IMG/VR virus record: IMGVR_UViG_3300036852_000252
Location: 1 to 44,528 of that record
DNA length: 44,528 bases
Reading direction: 5' to 3' (one strand)
From: a virus
Shown: positions 1-9,124 of the stretch, one piece after another
How the letters are laid out: each line of letters opens with the position of its first letter
Numbering within the stretch: the stretch's first letter is position 1
Program-made: the position numbers and the translations under genes
The notes under the pieces: generated by a model
The model's database searches: none
What the model was told of the DNA's origin: nothing
The model's input: the letters and a program-made list of their open reading frames with translations, nothing else

Positions 1-127
1 CCGGGCGGCGAGGCCACGGCCAGGTCGTAGGTCGCGGACGGGTCGCTTGACTCATAGGTCCCGTCCTGCGAGCCGAAGTAGTCGATGACCGTCGTCCCGT
101 CGGGCTCGGCGAACATCCACGCCCAGG
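1..127. repeat. Left copy of 127-bp terminal overlap
   Basis: Bases 1-127 are identical to 44402-44528. The repeat lies inside an open coding frame that continues smoothly across the join, so it is best read as assembly overlap of a circular or circularly permuted genome rather than a biological terminal repeat. The exact value 127 equals a commonly used largest assembly k-mer, which supports that reading (inference). Confidence 0.93.
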
Positions 128-2894
128 CGACGTCATCGCTCATGATCTCGGTGAGGAAGCTGGGCTTGCGGACGAGGGCGATCGGCTCGTTGTGCAGTCC
201 GATGCGGGAGAGCGTGATGCCGACCTTCTCGTTGCCCAGGTCCGGCACGTCCACCGACTGAAGCAGCATGATCTCGTTCACCAAGAGAACACCCACCTGC
301 ATGCGCACGTCGATGAGGTTGCCGGGGATGAGATTGTCGAAGGTGAACGGCGCCGTTCCCAGCAGGTCGCAGGAGAGCTGCATCGGCTCCTCGCCGGAGA
401 CATCGAGCAGAGCCTGCGCGGCCGCCCGAGCCCCGTTGCTCGTGACGACCAGTTCCTGCTGGGAGACCTGCTGGACGAGCCCCGTGAACGCACCCACGCC
501 ACCGGCCGCTCCCCACACCGCCACCGATAAGCCGTCGGGTGTCTCACCCGTCACGATCCATTCCGACGCCACACCCAGGCCGTCCTTGGTGACCTGAACG
601 GAAGCTTGCTCGACGTGGGTCTCCAGCAGGCGCCCGATGACGTCGCCCTGCCCGATGCCGCGCAGGCGAAGGGTGCGCTTGAACATCGTCCAGTCCACAC
701 CGTCGTCCCCGAGCTCGCGCAGGGAGTCGGCGACGTAACGCTTGTCGCTTTCGAGCACGGTGCGTCTTTCCACGATGCCGCAGAGTTCCTTGTCGATGGC
801 GATGTTGGGGGATGAGTCATAGAGCATCGCGTCGGTCGCGTACTGCTCGAACACGTCGCAGAGGTCGGCCGTGCGGTCACGGCCCAGCGGGTGAACCCGC
901 CTCTCGTACCACTGGAAGAGATCGCGGCAGGAAATCGTGATGGTGTCGAAGGTGAACCCGACGCTGTCGGAGATGGGACCGACCCAGGTCTCCTCTCCGT
1001 CGCGAAGCAGGACCATCTCGTACTGATACGCCTTCAGCTTGGCCAGCACTCCCAGGCAGTGTGGCTCGACGTCGCCGATGAGGAACCCCGCGGTGCCGAA
1101 GCTCATGTCGTCGAGTCGTCGTCCCATCGATCCGCTCACGGCCTTGGCGTCCAGGAGGACGTGCCCGCCGCGTTCGGCGATGTCGACGGACCAGATCCCG
1201 CAGCCCAGCGTCTTGTTGAGCGGCGCGCCACCGGGCAGGGAGTCGGACGCCGGACAGTCGAACGTGGCCGTGACCGCATGGTCGCCGTCCATCGTGACCG
1301 TGCGTTCCTCGACGCCGGTTCCGTCCCCCGTCCATCCCTCGAACGTGCAGCCGGGCCCGGCCTCTGCCGTGAGCACCACTTCGGTGTCGGGGTCGTAGCA
1401 CTCGTCGCAATCGGACGGACAGTCGATACCGGCGGGTGACGACGTGACCGTTCCGTTCCCGACGACGGTGACCGTGAGCACGGGCTTGGCGGCGAAGGTC
1501 GCAGTAACCGCCTTGTCCGCATCCATCGTGACGACGCGCGGATCGCCCGATCCATCCCCGGACCACTCGACGAGGTAGCAGCAGTCGTCCGGAGTAGCTG
1601 TGAGCGTGACTTCGGTATCGGCGTCGTAAGTCTCGGAGCAGTCGCCGGGGCAGTCGATGCCTGCTGGCTCAGACGTGACGGCACCGCAGCCGTCGACGGT
1701 GACGTCCAGGGCGAAGGTCGAGGGTGCGTTCTGGACGGTCAGGGCGATGGTCTGGAACGTGCAGGTACCCGAGGAGCCGGTCACACGGACGTCCAGCAGG
1801 TCGTCGACGCCGATCGCGTAGTCGTTCGTGGTGTCGGTCACCCACCCAGTGCCGGTCGTGGGGACGGACACCGCCGAGGGACTGCCCACATCTCCTGCGT
1901 TCCCGCGCAGGGTCAGCGCAGTGAGGCCGCTTGTCTCCACGTATGCGGTGAGCAGCGAGGCGACGGCGCCCGACCACGGGAACTTGACCTGAGCGCTGGC
2001 CTCCGCACTTACGCCGAAGATCATCCCGGACAGGGGTGCGGAATTGTTGTTCGCCAGGGCGACGGCAGCTCCACTCGCATTGTGCGAAGCGACGAGATGC
2101 CAGACGCCGTCGGGCGACTCGATCTCGACCTTCACCTGGTTGATCGTTATGCCGGACGGGCTCGACGCTCCCTGCGTGGAGATGACGAGTAGGTCCCCGT
2201 CCTGAGCCTGAATCTGGTTCGCCGTGTCCTCGAAGTCCGCGACGGCGTTGCACGTCACTGACGGAGCTGTGCCAGCGCCAGTGGCTCCCTCAATCGTTAC
2301 GACGCACTCACCCGCCGTCCTCGCTGCGCAATGGACGTACAGGTTCTTGACGATGACATACGGCACGCCCGGCGGGAGCCGGACCTTCCACTCCTGCGTG
2401 GTGGAGGTCGTCGCATCGCCTGCGTTCACCAGCGGGTGGTAGTGCTTGGTCGTGTTCGAGACGCTCCGACCGACGTTGCTGAAGAAGACGTTCGTAAGAG
2501 CGCTGGCTGAAGTGAAGACGCAGGCGACATGCATCAGCTCGTCGGTAACGGTCCCGCCCGACCCGCCATAGTGCTCGTAGTCGAGCAGGTCGCCGTCGGC
2601 TACGGTATCGGTGTTCGTCAGGTCCTCGTAAAGACCGTTCACAGACGTAAACGTGACTATTTGGTTGCCGTAGCCGCCGTTCTTCCGAACACGGATGCTT
2701 GCGCCGGGTCGGTCGCCTCCAATCTTGTACGCCATCAGGTGCGACAGCGTGCCGGCGGTCCGATACTTCACCGCTATCCGGGCCTCGAGGTTGTCTCCCT
2801 CGAGCTTCCCCTGCGCGAGCGGGTGGTAGCGCGTAAGGCCGGAAGCCACCGAAGCCTGAGGGAACGTCGTGAGGAGGACGACTTCGTTCGCCAT
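1..2894 (-). CDS. Large minor tail protein, ReqiPepy6 Gp37-like (N-terminal part, continues at 44401)
   Basis: The ATG at 2894 overlaps the stop of the upstream gene (TGATG). The frame stays open to base 1 and continues in phase from 44401 to a stop at 43876, giving 3,420 nt and 1,139 residues. Domains from the N-terminus: a beta-rich region with a GGYGN-type segment; two tandem Cys-rich repeats of about 75 residues ending in VTATF, resembling divergent InlB B-repeats; then a long region starting near GGAPLNKTLGCG that resembles siphovirus Gp37-like tail proteins (baseplate/Tal role). The LamG-like C-terminus lies across the join. Its place after the tape measure fits a tail-tip protein that contacts the host surface. 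I translated this frame by eye; family assignment is from recognition, not a search. Confidence 0.85.
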   Translation of the reverse strand, partial: MANEVVLLTTFPQASVASGLTRYHPLAQGKLEGDNLEARIAVKYRTAGTLSHLMAYKIGGDRPGASIRVRKNGGYGNQIVTFTSVNGLYEDLTNTDTVADGDLLDYEHYGGSGGTVTDELMHVACVFTSASALTNVFFSNVGRSVSNTTKHYHPLVNAGDATTSTTQEWKVRLPPGVPYVIVKNLYVHCAARTAGECVVTIEGATGAGTAPSVTCNAVADFEDTANQIQAQDGDLLVISTQGASSPSGITINQVKVEIESPDGVWHLVASHNASGAAVALANNNSAPLSGMIFGVSAEASAQVKFPWSGAVASLLTAYVETSGLTALTLRGNAGDVGSPSAVSVPTTGTGWVTDTTNDYAIGVDDLLDVRVTGSSGTCTFQTIALTVQNAPSTFALDVTVDGCGAVTSEPAGIDCPGDCSETYDADTEVTLTATPDDCCYLVEWSGDGSGDPRVVTMDADKAVTATFAAKPVLTVTVVGNGTVTSSPAGIDCPSDCDECYDPDTEVVLTAEAGPGCTFEGWTGDGTGVEERTVTMDGDHAVTATFDCPASDSLPGGAPLNKTLGCGIWSVDIAERGGHVLLDAKAVSGSMGRRLDDMSFGTAGFLIGDVEPHCLGVLAKLKAYQYEMVLLRDGEETWVGPISDSVGFTFDTITISCRDLFQWYERRVHPLGRDRTADLCDVFEQYATDAMLYDSSPNIAIDKELCGIVERRTVLESDKRYVADSLRELGDDGVDWTMFKRTLRLRGIGQGDVIGRLLETHVEQASVQVTKDGLGVASEWIVTGETPDGLSVAVWGAAGGVGAFTGLVQQVSQQELVVTSNGARAAAQALLDVSGEEPMQLSCDLLGTAPFTFDNLIPGNLIDVRMQVGVLLVNEIMLLQSVDVPDLGNEKVGITLSRIGLHNEPIALVRKPSFLTEIMSDDVAWAWMFAEPDGTTVIDYFGSQDGTYESSDPSATYDLAVASPP

Positions 2895-3094
2895 CAGCCC
2901 TCAGCCTGCTCTGACTCCTTCACGATGGCCTCGTATGCGGCGCGATCCTTCAGTCTCTTGTGCCGCTTGCAGCGCTGCTCGAACTCCACGATCTCAAGCG
3001 TCGATTCGGGGTCGTCCGCGTCCAGGTCCATCGAGAACGTGAACACGCAAGCGCAGGCATCGGGTCGTAGGCGCTGGACGTGACACGTCGTCAT
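2894..3094 (-). CDS. Small hypothetical tail-region protein, 66 aa
   Basis: It overlaps the upstream gene by 4 nt and the downstream tail gene by 1 nt (TGATG), so it is translationally coupled inside the tail operon. The sequence has three Cys near the N-terminus (TCH, ACAC) and a charged helical C-terminal half. I recognise no family. It could be a small tail-assembly or structural accessory protein. Confidence 0.75.
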   Translation of the reverse strand: MTTCHVQRLRPDACACVFTFSMDLDADDPESTLEIVEFEQRCKRHKRLKDRAAYEAIVKESEQAEG

Positions 3095-4134
3095 AACTCG
3101 CGACTAGCCCTCGTAAGACTCCAGGTCACGTCTTCCGCCGCGTCGTTCTGCACGCAGACGCAGACCGAACTGCACGCAGGCACGACCGGCCAGCAGAAGG
3201 AGCCATTCCACTCCACGCGGTCGTAGCCGGGCTCGAAGGCTCCGCCCGCTACGGGGTTGCCGTAGCTGATGCGGTTGCGCATCGCATCGACGGTGATGGA
3301 GGCGTTGGGTGGAAGTGAGGGGATGGTGTAGAACATCGACGCCGAGATGCGGTCCTCGGGGCAGGAGCCGTCGAGAGAGTAGGTCATCGACACCGTGACG
3401 CCAGGTTCGGAGAGTCCTGAGTCACCCGTCGCAACTTGGATGACGAGCGCTTCGCCCTCGAACCAGGACTCGGTCGTGATGAGTTCGCAGCCGGTGTTGC
3501 CCGCCGTGACCGTTTCGGCGTCCACGGCGGTCGTCACCGGGCCGTAGAGCCATGGCATGGCCGTTGCGATCTGGAACTGGCCGAACTGGATGATGTAGGC
3601 GTCGTCCTCGGATACCTCGTCCCAATGCGGCCCATCGATGAGCGCCGCTCCCACCAGCGTTCTGAAGTCCGCGGAGAAGTCGTCGTCGGTGTAGTCGGCT
3701 TCGCGGCAGAACGGAAGCAGCGACATTTCGTCACCGGAGCAGCCCGCCTGGCAGAGGCGACCCCGCAGGACTTCGGTGATCCAGCGCTCGCCCCACCACA
3801 TCGAACGGGAGTCGCGCGCGATCATCCAGCCGGTGACCTCGACGATGCGTCCGGGGCGCTCCTCTCGTCCGATGACCGAACCCTCGTCCAGCAGGTTGCG
3901 TTGTTCGCGTGCAGTGGGGACAGATAGCTCGATGTGCTCGGGGAAAAAGCCGAGGAAGTCGCCCGATTCGGGATGCGTCGAGTCATACCAGGGCGCCGAG
4001 TCATCGGCAGGCGTGTCGAAGTTGTCATCCAGAGCCGGGCATGGACAAGAACCGAGGAACTCCGTATACGTGCCGGTGCGCACGCCGTTGGTGATCTCGG
4101 TCCCGCCAAGGCAGATCCAGGGCCCGAGCCTCAT
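3091..4134 (-). CDS. Minor tail protein (distal-tail-like), 347 aa
   Basis: It lies directly after the tape measure gene (4-nt ATGA overlap), where distal tail proteins normally sit. The sequence is beta-rich with many cysteines (CPCP, RLCQAGC, CSSVCVCV). The N-terminal pattern of a short amino start, a GT-rich strand and then an EVTGWMI stretch fits tail-tip hub proteins. The exact family is not recognised; the call rests mainly on synteny. Confidence 0.72.
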   Translation of the reverse strand: MRLGPWICLGGTEITNGVRTGTYTEFLGSCPCPALDDNFDTPADDSAPWYDSTHPESGDFLGFFPEHIELSVPTAREQRNLLDEGSVIGREERPGRIVEVTGWMIARDSRSMWWGERWITEVLRGRLCQAGCSGDEMSLLPFCREADYTDDDFSADFRTLVGAALIDGPHWDEVSEDDAYIIQFGQFQIATAMPWLYGPVTTAVDAETVTAGNTGCELITTESWFEGEALVIQVATGDSGLSEPGVTVSMTYSLDGSCPEDRISASMFYTIPSLPPNASITVDAMRNRISYGNPVAGGAFEPGYDRVEWNGSFCWPVVPACSSVCVCVQNDAAEDVTWSLTRASREL

Positions 4135-6668
4135 CGGCGTGAATCCCTGCCCATCAAGAACGCGATCCTCCGCGCGAGGGCTTCCATGTTCTCCTGGTTC
4201 GAACTTAGGTTGAACGTGTTCCCGGACTTGCCGAGCTTCCGCAGGATCTGCTCCAAGATCATGTTCGTGTCCGAGTTGTTGAAGACGCGGGATGTACTGC
4301 CTACGCGGATGAGCTCGGTACCGGCTTCACCGGCAAAAAGGAAACCCGGATGTGCAACACCGCCGTGCTGGAAGTGCTGCTCACGGTTGACCTTGCCGCC
4401 TTCGAGGACGTTCACGAAGACGTCGAGGCCCTTGTCCTTCAGCTTGATGCGGTTGATTTCCTTGAGTCTGTCGATGATCTTCTGTGCGGTGTCCCGGCTG
4501 ATGCCCAAGGCCCGTGCCAACTCATCGACGCTTGGATTCTTGACGATGATCTTCTCAAGCCCTGCGAGTTGCGAAGCGGTCAGACCGACCGCCGTACCTA
4601 CAGCCTTAGCTAACGCGACAGCAGCCTTATCGCCCTTCTGTTTGAAGTTGGGGGCCCACTTCTCAAGAGCCGGGTCGGCTCCTTGAAGTTTGGCGGCAAC
4701 TATGGCATCCCGCGCGGCGGTCTCGGCGCGCCCTAAACCGTTCGGTCCGGCTAGCTGATTCACGGCGTCCTGAGCGGCCTTGGCTGCCGAAGGACCGAGC
4801 TTTTCGAACTCGAAGGCCAATACAGTAGCACCTGAGGCAGCGATCGTTTCAAGATTCCCCTGGAACTTGGAGAATTGCCGAGTATTGGCCTCAGTCGTCT
4901 TCACGAACTCGGCGAGGCTCCCTTTGGCTGTCTTCGATAAGAGATCGAACGAGGCCACGAGACCAAGGTTCGATTCGGTGCGTTTGATGGTCGCCTGACG
5001 TTCCGCTTCCTCGGCCTTCTTGGCCGCTTCCTCGATCTGGTCGGCGTCCTTCAGGGCTTGTGTCGCCGCTTCGCTGCGGACCTTCTTCAGGTCCTCCTGG
5101 GAGAGCTTCTCGCCGCTTGCCGCTTCGGCAGATGCAACGAGAGCCTCCGCGTACTTCTCGACGGCTTGCCGGCCGACCTCGCTGTCGGCAGAGATTCCTT
5201 TGAGACTCGCGGCAAGTCGCGCCTGCGCACCTTCTTGGATGACCGCGGAAGAAGACAGGTTCGACACGGCCGCTTTGAGGAATGTGGCCGTCTCGTCCTG
5301 CTCCTTCATCGCAGCGGTGAACTCTCTGGTGCTGGGGTCCGCCGCCTTCTCTGCTTCGCGGAGTTTTTCGAGCTGACGTTCCAGACCCCCGATGTTCTTC
5401 TCCAGCTCCGCTGCACGGATGGCTTGGTCGAAAAACGCTTGGTCATCGCCCGTCGCCTTATTGAGTCCCTCCAACTCCTTCTTGGACTTCGCCAGCTCCT
5501 CGGTGACGCCTCTGAGCTTGTCTTGGACATCGGGTCCTGCTGCCGACGCGATAGCGACAGCGAACTGGTCAGCCTGTTCCCTTGCCTTCGCGATGCTTTC
5601 GGCGATCTGGACCCCGACGAAGACGACGCCCGCTGCCGCGGCCGCGACAAGAGCGCCTCCCAACGTGCCGAGGGCAACAGCGCCGAACCCCGCCGCTTCT
5701 TCGATTCCAGTAGCCGCCTTGCCGACACTGACGAGTCCGCCACCGACCTTCTTCGCTATCGGCAACACACCCGCTGCTGCCTGCGTGATGTTCGCCAACG
5801 GTTGCGCGACAGTCGCGATCCCGGCCACCGCCAACCCGATGCCACCGGCCACGTTGCGGATGGCCGGGTCGAGCGTGTTGAACTTGTTGACGACCCCGGT
5901 CGTGATCTCCGCAAGCTTGGCAAGGATGGGGATGGTCGTGATGCCGACCTGCACCTGCAAGCCCTTCAACGACTGTTCCAGTGCCCGCGTTTCCTCGTTG
6001 AAGTGCTTGAAGGCGACAAGGTTCCTGGACGTGAGTACGAGACCGAACTTCTGCGCTTCGGAAGCGATGTGCGCGAAGTCCTGCGCGGTCAGTGACAGGA
6101 GCTTCCGTAAATCCGCGCCCGAGCGCCCGAAGACGTTGATAAGGAAGTTGTTCTGTTTGGTGATATCGCCCAGGTGTCGGAACTTGTCGGCCAACAGCGG
6201 GATGGCGTCGGTGAGCTTGCCGGTCTTGAGTGTTGCGAGGTCGGCGGCCGTGAAATATTGCTTGAAGTTCTTCCCACCTTGCTCGATGTTCTTGGAGAGG
6301 ATGACAAGCGGCTTCGAAATCCCATCCGCGTTGACCCCGATACGATTCAGGACGAAGACAAGCTTGGATGCTTCCTCAGCCGATGCACCTGTGACCGTGG
6401 CGACCTTGCGCACCGTCGCCGCGTAGTCGCTGGCTCCCTGGATGGCCTTCTTGAACGCCACGGCTAACACGACACCGGCGGCGACGCGCGCGACGTTGCC
6501 CAACGCCTGCAGGTTCTTCTCGGCCTTGGAGGTATCGACCTTCACTTCGACGGGCTTGGTGCGCTTCGATGCGTTCTCGGCGGCCTGGGAGACGCCCTGG
6601 GTCAGCTCCCGCTCGTAGGTACGGAAGCCGGGATGGGTCTCGAGGATGGCATCGCCGACGACGGCCAT
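4131..6668 (-). CDS. Tape measure protein, 845 aa
   Basis: This is the longest intact leftward ORF in the tail module. It is Ala/Lys/Glu-rich, has long helical and coiled-coil stretches (about residues 370-600) and hydrophobic segments (AAGVVLAVAFKKA; AALVAAAAAGVVFVGVQIA), as in siphovirus tape measure proteins. These set tail length and occupy the tube lumen. It follows the two frameshift-related chaperone ORFs, the classic order. The C-terminus carries a GGVAHPGFLFAGEAGTELI segment common at tape-measure ends. At about 2.5 kb it predicts a tail of roughly 125 nm by the usual 1.5 angstrom per residue rule. Confidence 0.95.
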   Translation of the reverse strand: MAVVGDAILETHPGFRTYERELTQGVSQAAENASKRTKPVEVKVDTSKAEKNLQALGNVARVAAGVVLAVAFKKAIQGASDYAATVRKVATVTGASAEEASKLVFVLNRIGVNADGISKPLVILSKNIEQGGKNFKQYFTAADLATLKTGKLTDAIPLLADKFRHLGDITKQNNFLINVFGRSGADLRKLLSLTAQDFAHIASEAQKFGLVLTSRNLVAFKHFNEETRALEQSLKGLQVQVGITTIPILAKLAEITTGVVNKFNTLDPAIRNVAGGIGLAVAGIATVAQPLANITQAAAGVLPIAKKVGGGLVSVGKAATGIEEAAGFGAVALGTLGGALVAAAAAGVVFVGVQIAESIAKAREQADQFAVAIASAAGPDVQDKLRGVTEELAKSKKELEGLNKATGDDQAFFDQAIRAAELEKNIGGLERQLEKLREAEKAADPSTREFTAAMKEQDETATFLKAAVSNLSSSAVIQEGAQARLAASLKGISADSEVGRQAVEKYAEALVASAEAASGEKLSQEDLKKVRSEAATQALKDADQIEEAAKKAEEAERQATIKRTESNLGLVASFDLLSKTAKGSLAEFVKTTEANTRQFSKFQGNLETIAASGATVLAFEFEKLGPSAAKAAQDAVNQLAGPNGLGRAETAARDAIVAAKLQGADPALEKWAPNFKQKGDKAAVALAKAVGTAVGLTASQLAGLEKIIVKNPSVDELARALGISRDTAQKIIDRLKEINRIKLKDKGLDVFVNVLEGGKVNREQHFQHGGVAHPGFLFAGEAGTELIRVGSTSRVFNNSDTNMILEQILRKLGKSGNTFNLSSNQENMEALARRIAFLMGRDSRR

Positions 6669-7033
6669 CAGTGCGATCCGAGCTGCTTGTCCTCGCGGAT
6701 CATATCGCGCAATCTACGGTTCGCTTCATCCAGATCCATCCTTAGCTTGCGCAGACGAGCACGAGAACGAGGACGCGGCTTGCCGTTCTCAACCTCGGCC
6801 GCCCCCAGTCCCAGGATGGCCTTGTCGAGCCAGCCGGCGGGGTCGGACGTGCCCGCATCGGCGATGAGCGCGTAGGCGAAGTTCAACCGCTGCAGGGTGG
6901 TCATGTCTTGGCTGCGGCCCCCTGCGCGGCTGATCTGGCCGTCGAGGTACGCCCAGTGGTCGCTTTCCCATTTCGCGAGCCAGAGGGCGATCTCGTAGGG
7001 CGGTCGGATATCGCCCCGATCAGCCACATGCAC
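6668..7033 (-). CDS. Tail assembly chaperone, frameshifted extension
   Basis: This ORF is in the -1 frame relative to the 6901-7302 gene, overlaps its 3' half and ends on the first base of the tape measure start. The first possible start is a GTG at 7033 with no clear ribosome site, and the frame is open back to 7075. This is the G/GT arrangement of siphovirus tail chaperones, where a fraction of ribosomes shift -1 to make a longer protein. It is Arg/Lys-rich at the C-terminus. I did not find a canonical slippery heptamer in the right phase: GGGAAAG at 6969-6963 is read GGG AAA. Confidence 0.75.
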   Translation of the reverse strand: MHVADRGDIRPPYEIALWLAKWESDHWAYLDGQISRAGGRSQDMTTLQRLNFAYALIADAGTSDPAGWLDKAILGLGAAEVENGKPRPRSRARLRKLRMDLDEANRRLRDMIREDKQLGSH

Positions 7034-7302
7034 ATGTCGGAGAGCTCCTGCGTGGAGATGATGACGTCCTTGGCCTCAAGGATGGCCCGGAAGCGCTCGA
7101 TGTCCTCGTCGACGAGCACCCCTTCGATGAACAGGCGCATGTTCAGCACCGTCCACTCGTCGCTACTCAGCCGTTCGAGGGCCATCGACGGCAAGCCGTG
7201 GATGCAGGTAAACGTCTCGTCGCCGATCTCGAAGGTGACCGGTTCCTCGCCCTCTTTGCGCTGCTGTCCTTCGAACCGCTTATGCCGTTCCGCGTCTGCC
7301 AA
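6901..7302 (-). CDS. Tail assembly chaperone (G-type), 133 aa
   Basis: This acidic helical protein precedes the tape measure gene and is the upstream frame of the chaperone pair. It starts MADAERHKRFEGQ and contains a FEIGDETFTC strand typical of tail chaperones in actinophages. It should bind the tape measure and help polymerise the tail tube around it. The C-terminal 40 residues after the probable shift zone are low-complexity Ser/Arg/Ala, as expected for a region whose sequence is constrained by the other frame. Confidence 0.82.
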   Translation of the reverse strand: MADAERHKRFEGQQRKEGEEPVTFEIGDETFTCIHGLPSMALERLSSDEWTVLNMRLFIEGVLVDEDIERFRAILEAKDVIISTQELSDMCMWLIGAISDRPTRSPSGSRNGKATTGRTSTARSAAQGAAAKT

Positions 7303-7315
7303 CCCTTCCTCCTTG

Positions 7316-7717
7316 CTAGACGAGCTTGTTGACCTTGAGTCCTACGCGCTTGGCGGCGTTGATGAGGAACGGATTGGGCTTGGTTCCGGGATGATCCACG
7401 GAGGGCAGGAACATCGTCTCGCCCGTCTTGTCCCAGAAGAAGACCAGGAGCGGGTCTCCTTCGATCTGGTGCGGCCTCGTGCCGTTGTGGTGGTAGAGGG
7501 CATACGGAGCCCTGGCCTCAACGTTCCAGCCCGGCCTGCGCCCGCGAGTGACCTTGATGGAGCGAGCGAGCTTGCCCGACTTGTGCCCGCAGAGCTGCCG
7601 GGCGATGGCGGCGATACGCACAGCGAGGCTCCGCAGATACACGTCTACGGGGCCGTTGGGACCCTCGATGAGTTTACGGACGGCGCCGCGGTCGATGCGG
7701 ACGCGAGCCAAGGCCAT
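7316..7717 (-). CDS. HK97 gp10-like tail completion/neck protein, 133 aa
   Basis: The sequence shows the pattern of the HK97 gp10-like family: an N-terminal helix, LARSIKV, then APYALYHHNGTRPHQI and a C-terminal NPFLINAAKRVG. These proteins join head and tail or finish the tail end. It stands between connector-type proteins and the tail chaperones, as expected. Start MALARVRI at 7717. Confidence 0.82.
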   Translation of the reverse strand: MALARVRIDRGAVRKLIEGPNGPVDVYLRSLAVRIAAIARQLCGHKSGKLARSIKVTRGRRPGWNVEARAPYALYHHNGTRPHQIEGDPLLVFFWDKTGETMFLPSVDHPGTKPNPFLINAAKRVGLKVNKLV

Positions 7718-7757
7718 AGCCCAAGGCTACACGCGCGGTCGCACAACTCAACCGAAT

Positions 7758-8336
7758 CTAGGAGACCGCAGGCTCGCAGGCGCAGATGGTCCCGGCTTCA
7801 ACGAACGCGCGAACCTGGATCGACGCGCACCCGCCCTCGCTCACCTGCGGACGACTCTCCTGGATCTGCACCCGTCGCTTGCGCTTGGAGCCAACGCCCT
7901 CGTTCACCACGCAGCAACTGAGCGACGTGACGATGGCGTACTGGTCGATGGCCATCAGGAGCGCTGCGGCCTGTAGTTCGTCCGTGGATACCAGCTCGCC
8001 CTGGTCGTTGGTGCTTCGCGCGCAGCGGGCCGACGTGACCACGAGCGAAGCGACCCACGTCTGAGCCTTGCAGGGCTCGAATCCTGAGCTAGCCACCGGG
8101 AAGTTGTCAGAGGGGAACACCGTCTCGATGTGGACCGTGAGCATCCCGCTGCTCGGCCCGGTGCAGTCCACGGAGCAGCAGTCGACGGCGGGCTCGCCGG
8201 CCGACACGTACTGCAGGCATGGGCACGAGTAGCCCTCGGGGATGCCCTCGTCCTCTGCCAGGTCCATCATCTGCCGGCAGACACAGGAAAGTGCTAGGTC
8301 GGCGACATCGTAAAAGCTGGTCGCGCGACTGCTCAC
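7758..8336 (-). CDS. Putative head-tail connector/minor structural protein, 192 aa
   Basis: It overlaps the upstream gene by 4 nt. It is Cys-rich (CVCRQMM, CPCLQ, DCCSVDC, CCVV, CACEP) like most structural proteins of this phage, which suggests disulfides or metal sites stabilising the particle. Position between a connector-like protein and the gp10-like protein suggests a neck or tail-terminator role. No family is recognised with confidence. Confidence 0.65.
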   Translation of the reverse strand: MSSRATSFYDVADLALSCVCRQMMDLAEDEGIPEGYSCPCLQYVSAGEPAVDCCSVDCTGPSSGMLTVHIETVFPSDNFPVASSGFEPCKAQTWVASLVVTSARCARSTNDQGELVSTDELQAAALLMAIDQYAIVTSLSCCVVNEGVGSKRKRRVQIQESRPQVSEGGCASIQVRAFVEAGTICACEPAVS

Positions 8337-9100
8337 GAGACCTCGGTCGTTACCGTCGTCCTTGTGGGAGGAAGGTCAGGCGTCCAGACCGTTGAGCCCG
8401 ACTGCAAGCCGGATGGGTTACTCACGTCCAGAAAACTCGCCACTTCGGACAGTGTTCTGATCCAAGTGACGGATGAGTCGAACTGCAGGGACACGCCGGA
8501 ACGGACGACCGAGACGACGTTGGCCGGGAGCTTGCATGAGCAGTTGGGCAGGCAGGCACGAACGAGCTGACAGGTAAGGGCCGAGTTCGCCGCGATGGCC
8601 AGCTCCGTCAGTGCCAGCCCCTTCATGTACGTCACGCAGAACGCTCCGTCCGTCCCGCATTCGGCCGTGAAATCGCTGCACGATGGCCAGCATCCTCCAT
8701 CAGTACGCAGCAGGCGGTATTCGCCGTCCACGATATCGAGGCGGTAGTTCTCAGCCATCAGTTCGTCTTCGCCGATGAGCACTTCTTCGATGGAGTCCAC
8801 CGGGCCGTCTAAGACGACCTCGCACAGAGCCGTGCAGGTGCATTCGTCGTTGCAGCCGCACGTTGCGAAGTTGCGCCACTGCCCGTCTGAGCCCTTGTAG
8901 GGAGTGGGGAGTCCCGAGCCCCAGCAGCTACGCAGGCACGGTCTTACGGTGACTTCACATAGGCCGTAGCGGCGACCCGAAGCGGCCCACAGCAGCTCCG
9001 AGGACACGGCTTGCCACTTGTCGATGAGGGACTGATCCGTGCCGTCGGGCAAATCCGGGCAACAGTCGAAATCCACGTCCCATACTTCGCAAAGGGACAT
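8333..9100 (-). CDS. Putative head-tail connector (head completion) protein, about 255 aa
   Basis: The frame is open from GTG 9109; I prefer the ATG at 9100 (MSLCEVWDV), because the homologous ghost start at 9822 also begins near this point. It is Cys-rich (DFDCC, CGCNDECTCTALC, CSCK). The gene lies immediately downstream of an inserted antisense HNH gene, and its first 16 codons resemble the fragment at 9772-9822 (CDIPWEIDTDCC versus CEVWDVDFDCC). Role from position: connector between portal and tail. Confidence 0.68.
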   Translation of the reverse strand: MSLCEVWDVDFDCCPDLPDGTDQSLIDKWQAVSSELLWAASGRRYGLCEVTVRPCLRSCWGSGLPTPYKGSDGQWRNFATCGCNDECTCTALCEVVLDGPVDSIEEVLIGEDELMAENYRLDIVDGEYRLLRTDGGCWPSCSDFTAECGTDGAFCVTYMKGLALTELAIAANSALTCQLVRACLPNCSCKLPANVVSVVRSGVSLQFDSSVTWIRTLSEVASFLDVSNPSGLQSGSTVWTPDLPPTRTTVTTEVS

Positions 9101-9124
9101 CAGCACCACCCGATAGGATTAGTT

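Noticed and set aside
877-1566. Several 100-230-codon leftward ORFs in 133-2253
   Set aside because: They are in other frames of the large tail gene, whose true frame is open from 2894 through the artificial end.
5058-6426. Long rightward ORFs opposite the tape measure gene
   Set aside because: Antisense shadows in a high-GC gene; no start signals or recognisable domains.
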